Assembly (NCBI RefSeq): GCF_030450125.1
Contig: NZ_CP123923.1
Location: 3,720,001-3,784,000 of the forward strand
Source of the DNA: Streptomyces sp. WP-1
GTDB taxonomy: Bacteria > Actinomycetota > Actinomycetes > Streptomycetales > Streptomycetaceae
Length of the DNA: 64,000 bases
Direction: 5' to 3'
Part shown: positions 1-8,510 of the stretch, one piece after another
How positions within the stretch are numbered: position 1 is the first letter of the stretch
How the letters are laid out: each line of letters opens with the position of its first letter
Notes under the pieces: generated by a model
What the model was told of the DNA's origin: nothing
The model's database searches: none
What the model saw: only the letters and a program-made list of their open reading frames with translations
Translations under genes and position numbers: made by a program

Positions 1-2136
1 GGACAGCGGCAGCACGGTGTCGAGGCGGTGCCGGATCACGGTGGTGACGGCCTCGGGCTCCTGCCCGGCGTCGACCACCAGGTAGCGGCCGGGGTCGGAG
101 GCGGCCAGGGTGAGGAAACCGGAGCGCACGCGCGCGTGGAACTCCGCGGGCTCCGACTCCAGCCGGTCCGGCGCCTCGGTGAACCGCTCGCGGGCGGCCT
201 CCGGGGCGACGTCCAGCAGCACGGTCAGGTGCGGCACCAGGCCGTCGGTCGCCCAGCGGTTGATGCGGGCGATCTCGGTCGGGGACAGATCGCGGCCGGC
301 GCCCTGGTAGGCGACGGAGGAGTCGATGTAGCGGTCGGAGATCACCACCGCGCCGCGCTCCAGGGCGGGGCGTACGACGGTGTCGACGTGCTCGGCGCGG
401 TCGGCGGCGTACAGCAGCGCCTCCGCGCGGTGGGACAGGCCGGCCGAGGAGACGTCCAGCAGGATCGAGCGCAGCCGCTTGCCCACCGGGGTGGCCCCCG
501 GCTCGCGGGTGAGCACGACCTCGTGGCCCTTGCCGCGGATCCACTCGGCGAGGGCCTCGGCCTGGGTGGACTTGCCGGCGCCGTCGCCGCCCTCCAGGGC
601 GATGAAGAAGCCGTTCACGGCCTGCGCCTCGACCGGGTCGTCGCCGCCGAGCAGCGCGTCCTTGAGGTCCTGGCGCAGCGGGATGCCGGACCGGTCGTCG
701 ACCTTGGCGAGCACCAGCGCGGCCACCGGCAGCAGCAGCGCGCCGACCAGCATCAGGGTGAACGAGGCGCCGCCGTGCGCGAACACGAAGCGGCCGTTCT
801 CCAGCCGGTGCCGGCCGATCAGCCCGGCGACCACCGGGGCGATCACCGCGCCGAGCGCTATGAAGACGCGGACGACGGCCTGGAGGTGCTCGGTGACCCG
901 CGCCCTGCGGTAGTCCTCGGTCTCCTGGTCGAGCAGGGCGTGCCCGGTGTGGGCGGCGACGCCCGCGCCGAGGCCCGCCAGGGTGACGATCAGCAGCACC
1001 GTGGTGACGTCCGGGACCAGCCCGGCGGCCAGCAGCGCGATGCCGGTGAAGGCGATCGCCAGGGCCAGCAGCCGGCGGCGGGACAGCGAGGGCAGCACCG
1101 CGGGGGCCGTACGGATGCCGGCCGCGACGCCGCCGGTCAGGCCGAGCACCAGCAGGCCGAACAGGACCGGGCCGCCGCCCAGGTCGGTCGCGTGCAGCAC
1201 GCACACGGAGACGGCGGCGGCGATGACACCGGCCACGGCGGCGCAGGCGAGGACGAACAGCGGGATCGCGCCCGTGCGCCCCTTGTCGACACCGGCGCCG
1301 GTGTGCGGGCGGCGCAGGCCCTCCAGCGGGGACCGGGGGCGCGGGGTGCGCGTGCCGGGCAGCTCCAGGAAGGTCAGCAGGGAGAGGGAGGCGGCGAACA
1401 GGCCCGCCGCCACGTACGACGCGAGGGCCGCGTGGTGCTGGTCGAACCAGGGCAGGCCGGTGCCCAGCAGGTTGTTGAGCAGACCGGCGACGACCAGGGC
1501 GGCGGCGGCCAGCGGTACGGCGAGGAAGGCGGTGCGCAGCGCGAGGCGGCGCAGGGCGTCCATGTGGTCCGGCAGTGGCCGCACGGTCGCGCCCTCCGGC
1601 GGCGGGGCGGGCAGCAGGGCCGGAGCCGCGCTCTCCCGGCACACCGTCCACAGCCGCTCGGCGACGCCGGTGACGAAGGCGGTGACCAGCAGCACGGCCG
1701 GGGCGTCGGCCGGGGTCCAGTCGATCCACAGGGGGGCCACGATGAGCAGGGCGGCGCGCAGGCCGTCGGCGCCGACCATGGTCCAGCGGCGGTCGAGCGG
1801 GCCCTCCTGGGCGGTGAGCGTCGTCAGCGGGCCGAGCAGGACCGCGCCGAAGAGCAGCGCGGCGAGGCCGCGGGCCGCGAAGACCGTCGCGACCGCGAAC
1901 GCCACGCCCCGGTAGCCGCCGCCGAACGATCCCTGGGCGATCGCCGCCTGGAGGACGAGGACGACCAGGACGAGGAGGGCGAGGGTGTCGCCGACACCGC
2001 TCACCAACTGCGCGCCCCACAGGCGCCGCAACTGCGGTCGGCGCAACAGGGAGCGCACGGCGCGTTCGCGGGAGTCCGCGACCAGGGCGTCGTCCGGTGC
2101 TGGAGTGTGGGCCGTTGGCTGCTCGGCTCGCGTCAT
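1..2136 (-). CDS. tmk: MFS-like membrane domain fused to dTMP kinase (C-terminus cut by window edge)
   Basis: Thymidylate kinase phosphorylates dTMP to dTDP for DNA synthesis. The frame opens at ATG 2136 (MTRAEQPTAH) and runs off base 1 without a stop. Residues about 35-470 are a string of hydrophobic helices like a major facilitator permease. The kinase domain starts near residue 505 with the P-loop GGDGAGKST, followed by DRYIDSSVAYQGAGRDL, the usual thymidylate kinase DRY/substrate region. The frame ends within the kinase domain, so the last part is off-window. It follows topA on the same strand after about 190 bases. The MFS-Tmk fusion is known in Streptomyces; what the membrane part does is not established here. 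Confidence 0.9.
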   Translation of the reverse strand, partial: MTRAEQPTAHTPAPDDALVADSRERAVRSLLRRPQLRRLWGAQLVSGVGDTLALLVLVVLVLQAAIAQGSFGGGYRGVAFAVATVFAARGLAALLFGAVLLGPLTTLTAQEGPLDRRWTMVGADGLRAALLIVAPLWIDWTPADAPAVLLVTAFVTGVAERLWTVCRESAAPALLPAPPPEGATVRPLPDHMDALRRLALRTAFLAVPLAAAALVVAGLLNNLLGTGLPWFDQHHAALASYVAAGLFAASLSLLTFLELPGTRTPRPRSPLEGLRRPHTGAGVDKGRTGAIPLFVLACAAVAGVIAAAVSVCVLHATDLGGGPVLFGLLVLGLTGGVAAGIRTAPAVLPSLSRRRLLALAIAFTGIALLAAGLVPDVTTVLLIVTLAGLGAGVAAHTGHALLDQETEDYRRARVTEHLQAVVRVFIALGAVIAPVVAGLIGRHRLENGRFVFAHGGASFTLMLVGALLLPVAALVLAKVDDRSGIPLRQDLKDALLGGDDPVEAQAVNGFFIALEGGDGAGKSTQAEALAEWIRGKGHEVVLTREPGATPVGKRLRSILLDVSSAGLSHRAEALLYAADRAEHVDTVVRPALERGAVVISDRYIDSSVAYQGAGRDLSPTEIARINRWATDGLVPHLTVLLDVAPEAARERFTEAPDRLESEPAEFHARVRSGFLTLAASDPGRYLVVDAGQEPEAVTTVIRHRLDTVLPLS

Positions 2137-2328
2137 GCGTTCAGCCTATCCGCAGCCACCGACACCACACCTCGCACTCCTGGCATGCGCACGCCCCGAC
2201 ACCAAAGTGATGCCGGGGCGTGCGCGGGGCGCAACGAGATGCCCGGGGCCTCGGCCCCGCGGGCTCGGTCCTCCGAAGCGGGAATGCCCCTCCGAACCCG
2301 GACCGGGGCCACTCCTGCGAAGCGGGAA

Positions 2329-5163
2329 CTACTCCTCCGAACCGGAAGCCGTCGACTTGGTGGCCGTCGCCTTCTTGGCGGTGGTCTTCTTCGCCGTCGT
2401 CTTCTTCGCGGCGCTCGCCGTCGTCTTCTTGGCCGCCGTCTTCTTGGCGGCGGTCTTCTTCGCCGGGGCGGTCTTCTTCGCCGGCGCCTTCTTGGCGGTC
2501 TTCTTGGCCGGGCCCTTCGCGCGCTTCTCGGCAAGAAGTTCGAAGCCGCGCTCCGGGGTGATCTCCTCGACGCTGTCGCCGGAGCGCAGGGTCGCGTTGG
2601 TCTCGCCGTCGGTGACGTACGGCCCGAAGCGGCCGTCCTTGACCACGACCGGCTTCTTGGAGACCGGGTCCTCGCCCAGTTCCTTCAGCGGCGGCTTGGC
2701 GGCGGCCCGCCCGCGCTGCTTCGGCTGGGCGTAGATCGCCAGGGCCTCTTCCAGCGTGATGGTGAAGATCTGGTCCTCGGCCTGGAGCGAGCGCGAGTCC
2801 GTGCCCTTCTTCAGATACGGCCCGTAGCGGCCGTTCTGGGCGGTGATCTCCTGGCCCTCGGCGTCGGTGCCGACGACACGCGGCAGGGACATCAGCTTCA
2901 GCGCGTCGTCCAGCGTCACCGTGTCCAGCGCCATGGACTTGAAGAGGGAGGCGGTGCGCGGCTTGACCGCGTTCTTGCCGGTCTTCGGGGTGCCCTCGGG
3001 CAGGACCTCGGTGACGTACGGCCCGTAGCGGCCCTTCTTGGCGACGATCTGGTGGCCGCTGGCCGGGTCGGTGCCCAGCTCGACATCGCCGCTGGGCTCG
3101 GCCAGCAGCTTCTCGGCCAGCTCGATGGTCAGCTCGTCCGGCGCCAGGTCGTCGGGGATGTCGGCGCGCTGGTGCTCCTCGGTGTCCTTCTCGCCGCGCT
3201 CGATGTACGGCCCGTAGCGGCCGACCCGCAGCACGATGCCGTTGCCCACCGGGAAGGAGGACACCTCGCGGGCGTCGATCGCGCCCAGGTCGGTGACGAG
3301 TTCCTTGAGGCCGCCGAGGTGGTCCCCGTCGCCGTTGCCCGCGTCGGCGGCGGCACCGCTGATGGTGCCCTCGCCGAAGTAGAAGCGCTTCAGCCACGGC
3401 ACGGCCTGGGCCTCGCCGCGGGCGATGCGGTCGAGGTCGTCCTCCATCTTGGCGGTGAAGTCGTAGTCGACCAGCCGGCCGAAGTGCTTCTCCAGAAGGT
3501 TTACGACGGCGAAGGACAGGAAGGACGGCACGAGTGCCGTGCCCTTCTTGAAGACATAGCCGCGGTCGAGGATCGTGCCGATGATCGACGCATAGGTCGA
3601 CGGGCGGCCGATCTCGCGCTCTTCCAGCTCCTTGACCAGGGAGGCCTCGGTGTAGCGGGCCGGGGGCTTGGTGGCGTGGCCGTCGACCGTGATCTCCTCG
3701 GCGGACAGCGGGTCGCCCTCGGTGACCTGCGGCAGCCGGCGCTCGCGGTCGTCCAGCTCGGCGTTCGGGTCGTCGGCGCCCTCGACGTACGCCTTGAGGA
3801 AACCGTGGAAGGTGATCGTCTTGCCGGAGGCGCTGAACTCCACGTCCCGGCCGTCGGCGGCGGTGCCACCGATCTTCACGGTCACGCTGTTGCCGGTCGC
3901 GTCCTTCATCTGGGAGGCGACGGTCCGCTTCCAGATCAGCTCGTACAGCTTGAACTGGTCACCGGTCAGGCCGGTCTCCGCGGGGGTGCGGAAACGATCA
4001 CCCGAGGGACGGATCGCCTCGTGCGCCTCCTGCGCGTTCTTCACCTTCACCGCGTACGTACGCGGCTGCGGGGGCAGGTAGTCGGCGCCGTACAGCTGCG
4101 TGACCTGGGCGCGGGCGGCCGCGATGGCGGTCTCGCTCAGCGTCGTGGAGTCCGTACGCATGTACGTGATGTAGCCGTTCTCGTACAGCTTCTGGGCGAT
4201 CTGCATGGTCGCCTTGGCGCCGAAGCCGAGCTTGCGGCTGGCCTCCTGCTGGAGCGTCGTCGTACGGAACGGCGCGTACGGCGAGCGGCGGTACGGCTTC
4301 GACTCCACCGAGCGCACGGCGAAGCGGGTGTTCTCCAGGGCGGCGGCCAGCGCGCGGGCGGTCGGCTCGTCCAGGTGGAGGGTGTTCGCGGTCTTCAGCC
4401 GGCCCACGGAGTCGAAGTCGCGGCCCTGCGCGACCCGCCGTCCGTCGACGGTCTGCAGGCGCGCGACCAGCGACGACGGGTCGGAGGAGTCGCCCGCGCG
4501 GCCGGTGCCGAAGGTGCCGGTGAGGTCCCAGTACTCGGCGGAGCGGAAGGCGATGCGCTCGCGTTCCCGCTCGACGACGAGCCGGGTGGCGACGGACTGG
4601 ACACGGCCGGCCGACAGCCGGGGCATGACCTTCTTCCACAGCACCGGGGAGACCTCGTAGCCGTAGAGGCGGTCGAGGATGCGGCGGGTCTCCTGGGCGT
4701 CGACCAGCTTCTGGTTGAGCTGGCGCGGGTTGGCGACGGCCTCGCGGATCGCGTCCTTGGTGATCTCGTGGAAGACCATCCGCTTGACGGGGATCTTCGG
4801 CTTGAGGACCTCCTGGAGGTGCCAGGCGATGGCCTCGCCCTCGCGGTCCTCATCGGTGGCCAGGAAGAGTTCGTCGGAGTCCTTCAGCAGGTCCTTGAGC
4901 TTCTTGACCTGTGCCTTCTTGTCCGCGTTGACCACGTAGACGGGCTGGAAGTCGTGCTCGACGTCCACGCCGAGGCGGCGCACCTCGCCGGTGTACTTCT
5001 CGGGCACCTCGGCGGCGCCGTTGGGGAGGTCACGGATGTGCCCGACGCTCGCTTCGACTACGTAGCCGGGGCCGAGGTAGCCCTTGATCGTCTTCGCCTT
5101 GGCAGGCGACTCGACGATGACGAGTCGGCGGCCGCCCTGTGCGGTCTCGCTGGTCGGGGACAA
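2329..5163 (-). CDS. topA: DNA topoisomerase I
   Basis: Type IA topoisomerase of 944 residues that relaxes negative supercoils. It starts at TTG (MSPTSETAQG) behind a GGAGAG ribosome site. The Toprim domain begins VIVESPAKAKTIKGYL (residues 15-30) with the acidic motif TDEDREGE (103-110). The catalytic tyrosine is Tyr334 in YITYMRTDST. Instead of zinc fingers, the C-terminal half carries four GRYGPY/GRFGPY repeats, as in other actinobacterial enzymes. The last about 60 residues are a Lys/Ala tail of KKTA-type repeats, known in Streptomyces TopA to aid processivity. Identification is secure. Confidence 0.97.
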   Translation of the reverse strand: MSPTSETAQGGRRLVIVESPAKAKTIKGYLGPGYVVEASVGHIRDLPNGAAEVPEKYTGEVRRLGVDVEHDFQPVYVVNADKKAQVKKLKDLLKDSDELFLATDEDREGEAIAWHLQEVLKPKIPVKRMVFHEITKDAIREAVANPRQLNQKLVDAQETRRILDRLYGYEVSPVLWKKVMPRLSAGRVQSVATRLVVERERERIAFRSAEYWDLTGTFGTGRAGDSSDPSSLVARLQTVDGRRVAQGRDFDSVGRLKTANTLHLDEPTARALAAALENTRFAVRSVESKPYRRSPYAPFRTTTLQQEASRKLGFGAKATMQIAQKLYENGYITYMRTDSTTLSETAIAAARAQVTQLYGADYLPPQPRTYAVKVKNAQEAHEAIRPSGDRFRTPAETGLTGDQFKLYELIWKRTVASQMKDATGNSVTVKIGGTAADGRDVEFSASGKTITFHGFLKAYVEGADDPNAELDDRERRLPQVTEGDPLSAEEITVDGHATKPPARYTEASLVKELEEREIGRPSTYASIIGTILDRGYVFKKGTALVPSFLSFAVVNLLEKHFGRLVDYDFTAKMEDDLDRIARGEAQAVPWLKRFYFGEGTISGAAADAGNGDGDHLGGLKELVTDLGAIDAREVSSFPVGNGIVLRVGRYGPYIERGEKDTEEHQRADIPDDLAPDELTIELAEKLLAEPSGDVELGTDPASGHQIVAKKGRYGPYVTEVLPEGTPKTGKNAVKPRTASLFKSMALDTVTLDDALKLMSLPRVVGTDAEGQEITAQNGRYGPYLKKGTDSRSLQAEDQIFTITLEEALAIYAQPKQRGRAAAKPPLKELGEDPVSKKPVVVKDGRFGPYVTDGETNATLRSGDSVEEITPERGFELLAEKRAKGPAKKTAKKAPAKKTAPAKKTAAKKTAAKKTTASAAKKTTAKKTTAKKATATKSTASGSEE

Positions 5164-5431
5164 CTTGGCTCTTCTCTCCGGTCGACGCTGTGGCCTCCCC
5201 AGGCCTTGGTCCCGGGGTCGCGGCGTACTGCTGGCACGTGTGACGCTGCGGAGTGTGACGGTACATCCCGCCCCCGTGTCAAACGGGAAAAGCCCACAAC
5301 GGCCACTCGAACGGTAACCCGACTACCGGCATTCCTGCCGCCCGGAGTACCGGGTACCTCGCGCGGGTCTGTCCGGAGCGTGACGCTCCTCTTGCTCTGA
5401 CGGCATACCGGGGAGGGGGCGCCCGCCGACG

Positions 5432-5629
5432 TCAGAGGCGCGTGAGGCAGTAGCCCCCGAGGGCCAGCGCGAGGGTTCCGGCCACGCTCGCGACGGTGGC
5501 CGATGCGACTCGGTTCACACCGAGGGCCACCGCCTCACCCCGCCGCAGCCGCACCCCGGTCCACACCAGCAGAGCCCCTCCGAACAGGACAAACACCACC
5601 CCCACAAAAGCCGCCGGCCCCCGCTCCAT
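5432..5629 (-). CDS. Small membrane protein, function unknown
   Basis: A 65-residue frame starting MERGPAAFVG with two hydrophobic segments (about residues 6-24 and 42-62) separated by a basic loop containing RLRRGE. The chosen ATG at 5629 has a purine-rich GCGAGG just upstream; an upstream GTG giving a slightly longer N-terminus cannot be excluded. It lies between topA and a methyltransferase gene on the same strand, where a small unannotated membrane protein is expected by synteny with other Streptomyces as I remember it. No function can be given. Confidence 0.55.
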   Translation of the reverse strand: MERGPAAFVGVVFVLFGGALLVWTGVRLRRGEAVALGVNRVASATVASVAGTLALALGGYCLTRL

Positions 5630-6056
5630 CCCTCGCCCACCCCTTCCGAGTCCGCCCAGCGCGTGGACACTGACACGCGGGGGCGACGGCCGGGCGACAT
5701 CGGGGTGAACGGGGGGCCGGCGGTACGACGATCTAGGAGGCCGGGGAGCGCGGGCGCGCCTCCTCGCCACGGCACAGATATTTTTCCGGCCGTTTTGCAA
5801 TCGGCGGGGGAGGCGGGGGTGCCAAGGGGGCGGGCCGGGGGGTGAGAAGCGTCGTGGGCGAGGGGCTGCCCGGGAGGAGGAGGTGGTCTCCGCGCACGAC
5901 CGGGTGGCCGGGGGCGCGCGCCGCCCGCGGTACGCGTGGGCCATCGCCGACCGGGACGACGTGCGCGGCCCCATCGCTTCGATCACGACCCCCGCCGACC
6001 TCGCCGGAGGGCGCGCCCTCGGTCCGCGCACCCTCAGCGGCCTCCAGGGAGCCCCC
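5630..6056. other. Intergenic region, no gene recognised
   Basis: About 430 bases of GC-rich DNA between the small membrane protein gene and the end of the methyltransferase gene. Long open frames here have no recognisable protein character. A short AT stretch (ATATTTTT, near 5770) is the only compositional break and could belong to a promoter for the minus-strand gene downstream; no clear -35/-10 pair was seen. Confidence 0.4.
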
Positions 6057-7577
6057 TCAGATCACCGGCTCCAGGAACCCCTGTTCCACCAGGAGGCGGA
6101 TCTGGGCCGGGGTCCGGTCGCGGAGGCGGACGGCGTCCTCGCCCACCAGCTGGGCGATGGCGTCCAGGATGCGGCCGGCGCTCAGGGTGCCGTCGCAGAC
6201 GCCGGCGAAGCCCGCGCCGACCGTGTCCACCTTGGTGGCGCGGCGCATGCCCCGGTGCTGGCGGAGCACGACGTGCTCGGGGTCCTCCGCGCCGGGCAGC
6301 CCGACCTGTTCCTGCACCACCTCGCCGGCCAGCCTGAAGTGGTGGGCGAGCAGCGCCGCGTCGTCGTGCCCGCGGAGGTAGTCGAGGCGTTCGAAGTGCG
6401 CCCGGATGGTGTCCCCGAGGGGCTGCTCCACCGGGTGCGGCCACTCCTCCACCGTGAGGGACGGCTCGGCCGCACCCGTCCTGCGCAGGGTGATCCAGCC
6501 GAAGCCGACCGCCTTGACCTTGCGCGCCTCGAACTCGTCGAGCCAGGCGTCGTACCGCGCCTGGTACTCCGCCGGATCCCCCTGGTGGTCCCCGGCGTCC
6601 CGCAGCCACAGCTCGGCGTACTGCGTGACGTCCTGCACCTCGCGCTGCACGATCCAGGCGTCGCACCCGCGCGGCACCCACGACCTGAGCCGGTCCTGCC
6701 AGTCCTCCCCCGCCACGTGCTGCCAGTTGGCGAGGAAGTGCGCGAACCCGCCCTCGTTCAGCCGCTCTCCCGCCTGCTGGACGAGGGAGCGGCACAGGTC
6801 GTCCCCGCCCATGCCGCCGTCGCGGTAGGTGAGCCGGGCGCCGGGGGAGATCACGAACGGCGGGTTGGAGACGATCAGGTCGAACTTCTCGTCGTCGCGC
6901 ACCGGTTCGAACAGCGAGCCCTCGCGCAGCTCGGCGGCGGGCGCGCCGGAGAGCGCCAGCGTGAGCGCCGTGATGTGCAGCGCGCGGGGGTTGAGGTCGG
7001 TCGCCGTCACGCGCGTGGCGTGCCGGGAGGCGTGCAGCGCCTGGATGCCGGAGCCGGTGCCGAGGTCCAGCGCGGCGGCGACCGGCGTGCGCACGGTGAT
7101 CCCGGCGAGCGTGGTGGACGCGCCCCCGACCCCCAGGACGACGCCCTCGGCCCGCTGCCCGATGCCGCCCGCGCCGCCGACCGCGCAGCCCAGGTCGGAG
7201 ACGATGAACCAGTCCTCGCCGCCGGGACCGCCGTACGGCCGTACATCCACCGTGGCGGCCACCTCGTCACCGCCCACCCACGCCAGCCACCCGGCCTGGA
7301 CCGCCTCCTCGACGGGGAGCACGGCGGCCACCCGCGCGCGGGGCACGGGCTGCTGGAGCAGGAAGAGCCGTACGAGGGTCTCCAGCGGCGTGTCGCCACG
7401 GGTCGCCCGCAACGCGGGCACGGTCTCGCTGCGGGCCAGCGCCGCGTACGCGGGCGCGCCGAGCAGTTCGAGCAGCCCGTCGGCGGTGAAGGAGGCGGCC
7501 AGCAGCGCGTCCCGCAGCCGCGCGGCGGCCTCGGGACGGTCGGCGGCGGGCAGGGAGGCGGGTCCGGAGTCAGTCAC
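6057..7577 (-). CDS. SAM-dependent methyltransferase, N-5 glutamine/rRNA-type fold
   Basis: A 506-residue protein starting GTG ACT GAC at 7577. The central Rossmann fold shows the SAM-binding motif AALDLGTGSGIQALHAS, an acidic loop ATDLNPRAL and the catalytic-type NPPF (in IVSNPPFVISPG), which mark the N6-adenine/N5-glutamine methyltransferase superfamily (HemK/RsmC-like). The N-terminal about 150 residues and the C-terminal about 200 residues are extensions whose role is not visible. Substrate is unknown; NPPF enzymes modify amide or exocyclic amino groups in protein, rRNA or DNA. A conserved Streptomyces core gene, transcribed towards topA. Confidence 0.85.
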   Translation of the reverse strand: MTDSGPASLPAADRPEAAARLRDALLAASFTADGLLELLGAPAYAALARSETVPALRATRGDTPLETLVRLFLLQQPVPRARVAAVLPVEEAVQAGWLAWVGGDEVAATVDVRPYGGPGGEDWFIVSDLGCAVGGAGGIGQRAEGVVLGVGGASTTLAGITVRTPVAAALDLGTGSGIQALHASRHATRVTATDLNPRALHITALTLALSGAPAAELREGSLFEPVRDDEKFDLIVSNPPFVISPGARLTYRDGGMGGDDLCRSLVQQAGERLNEGGFAHFLANWQHVAGEDWQDRLRSWVPRGCDAWIVQREVQDVTQYAELWLRDAGDHQGDPAEYQARYDAWLDEFEARKVKAVGFGWITLRRTGAAEPSLTVEEWPHPVEQPLGDTIRAHFERLDYLRGHDDAALLAHHFRLAGEVVQEQVGLPGAEDPEHVVLRQHRGMRRATKVDTVGAGFAGVCDGTLSAGRILDAIAQLVGEDAVRLRDRTPAQIRLLVEQGFLEPVI

Positions 7578-7685
7578 GGTCCCATTGTGTCCCGCGCGGA
7601 CCAGGGGGGACGGCGCACACAGCCGTCCCTCCACACGCGTCGAGTGCTGGTCAGCCCGCCGTGAACGTCAAGCCCGGGGCGCGGC

Positions 7686-8300
7686 TCAGCCCGCCGTGGC
7701 CGCCGCGGAGGGCGAGGACGACGTCGTGGCGGCGACCTTCTTGCAGCTGGGCTGCTGGGCGATGGCGTCCTGGACCTCGCCCTGCTGGAGGGCCTTGAGG
7801 GACGCGGTGCCGCTCTGGTGCTTCTTCTCCAACTCGGTCATCTGCGTGGCGACGTCGTGCAGCCCGGAGGCGAACTTCGCCTGGTCCTTGGTGTCCAGGC
7901 CGTCGACCTGCTTCTTCAGGTCGGCGTAGGAGGCCGAGAGGCTGTTGAAGCTCTTCACGACATCGCCGAGCCGCTTGGCGCCGCCGGAGACCCCGGGAGG
8001 CGCGCCGGCCTCGTTGACCGCGGTCGCGATCGCCTTGTAGCCGTCGGCCATGTCCTGGAAGGCCTGGGAGTCGGTCTTCTGGAGCGTCTCGGGCTTGGCC
8101 GTGTCGGCGGCCGTCGTGGAGATCGCCGCGTTCGCCGCCTTGATCTTCGCGTCCTGCGCCGGCACGGCGTCGCACACCGACTTGGCCCAGGAGACCAGCT
8201 TGGGGTCGGGCCCCTTGGGGGCGCTGTTGCTGCTGCATCCCGACAGCGCAGCCACCAGTACCGCACCGCCGGACAGTGCGGCCGCGAGCTTCTTGTTCAC
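7686..8300 (-). CDS. Small secreted lipoprotein
   Basis: A 204-residue protein. The GTG at 8300 was chosen because GGAAGGGACC lies at ribosome-site distance and the product then begins with an ideal lipoprotein signal: VNKKLAAALSGG, a hydrophobic stretch, and the lipobox LSGC. The mature part is mostly helical, Ala/Lys/Asp-rich, with a likely coiled-coil run (DLKKQVDGLDTK..., about 110-170) and a second Cys near the C-terminus that could pair with the Cys in AKSVCDAV. The tail is Ser/Ala/Thr-rich. Likely membrane-anchored outside the cell; function unknown. Confidence 0.75.
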   Translation of the reverse strand: MNKKLAAALSGGAVLVAALSGCSSNSAPKGPDPKLVSWAKSVCDAVPAQDAKIKAANAAISTTAADTAKPETLQKTDSQAFQDMADGYKAIATAVNEAGAPPGVSGGAKRLGDVVKSFNSLSASYADLKKQVDGLDTKDQAKFASGLHDVATQMTELEKKHQSGTASLKALQQGEVQDAIAQQPSCKKVAATTSSSPSAAATAG

Positions 8301-8443
8301 CGGATTGGTCCCTTCCATGGCTCTCGGGCCCCGGACCCTACACGGCGGACGCACACCCTCCGCACGCCGATCGCTCCTTAAGTACCTTTTAGTACTTTTT
8401 GCGCGAGAGAAGGCTCACGACGGGGCCGTGCCCGCGCACACGA

Positions 8444-8484
8444 ACGGGCGGGCGGCGCGTCCTTCGAACGCACCGCCCGCCCGT
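8444..8484 (-). terminator. Hairpin terminator downstream of hppA
   Basis: Perfect 12-bp inverted repeat ACGGGCGGGCGG (8444-8455) / CCGCCCGCCCGT (8473-8484) with a 17-nt loop, just past the hppA stop. No U-tract, as is common in Streptomyces. Confidence 0.75.
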
Positions 8485-8510
8485 CCTTTGCGCAGGCCGT
8501 CTCCCGAAAC

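Noticed and set aside
28..5400. Very long open frame on the plus strand opposite the tmk fusion and topA
   Set aside because: It is the mirror of two certain genes in GC-rich DNA and translates to Gly/Arg/Gln-rich low-complexity sequence. Similar frames opposite hppA, acsA, the PBP and other genes were dropped for the same reason.
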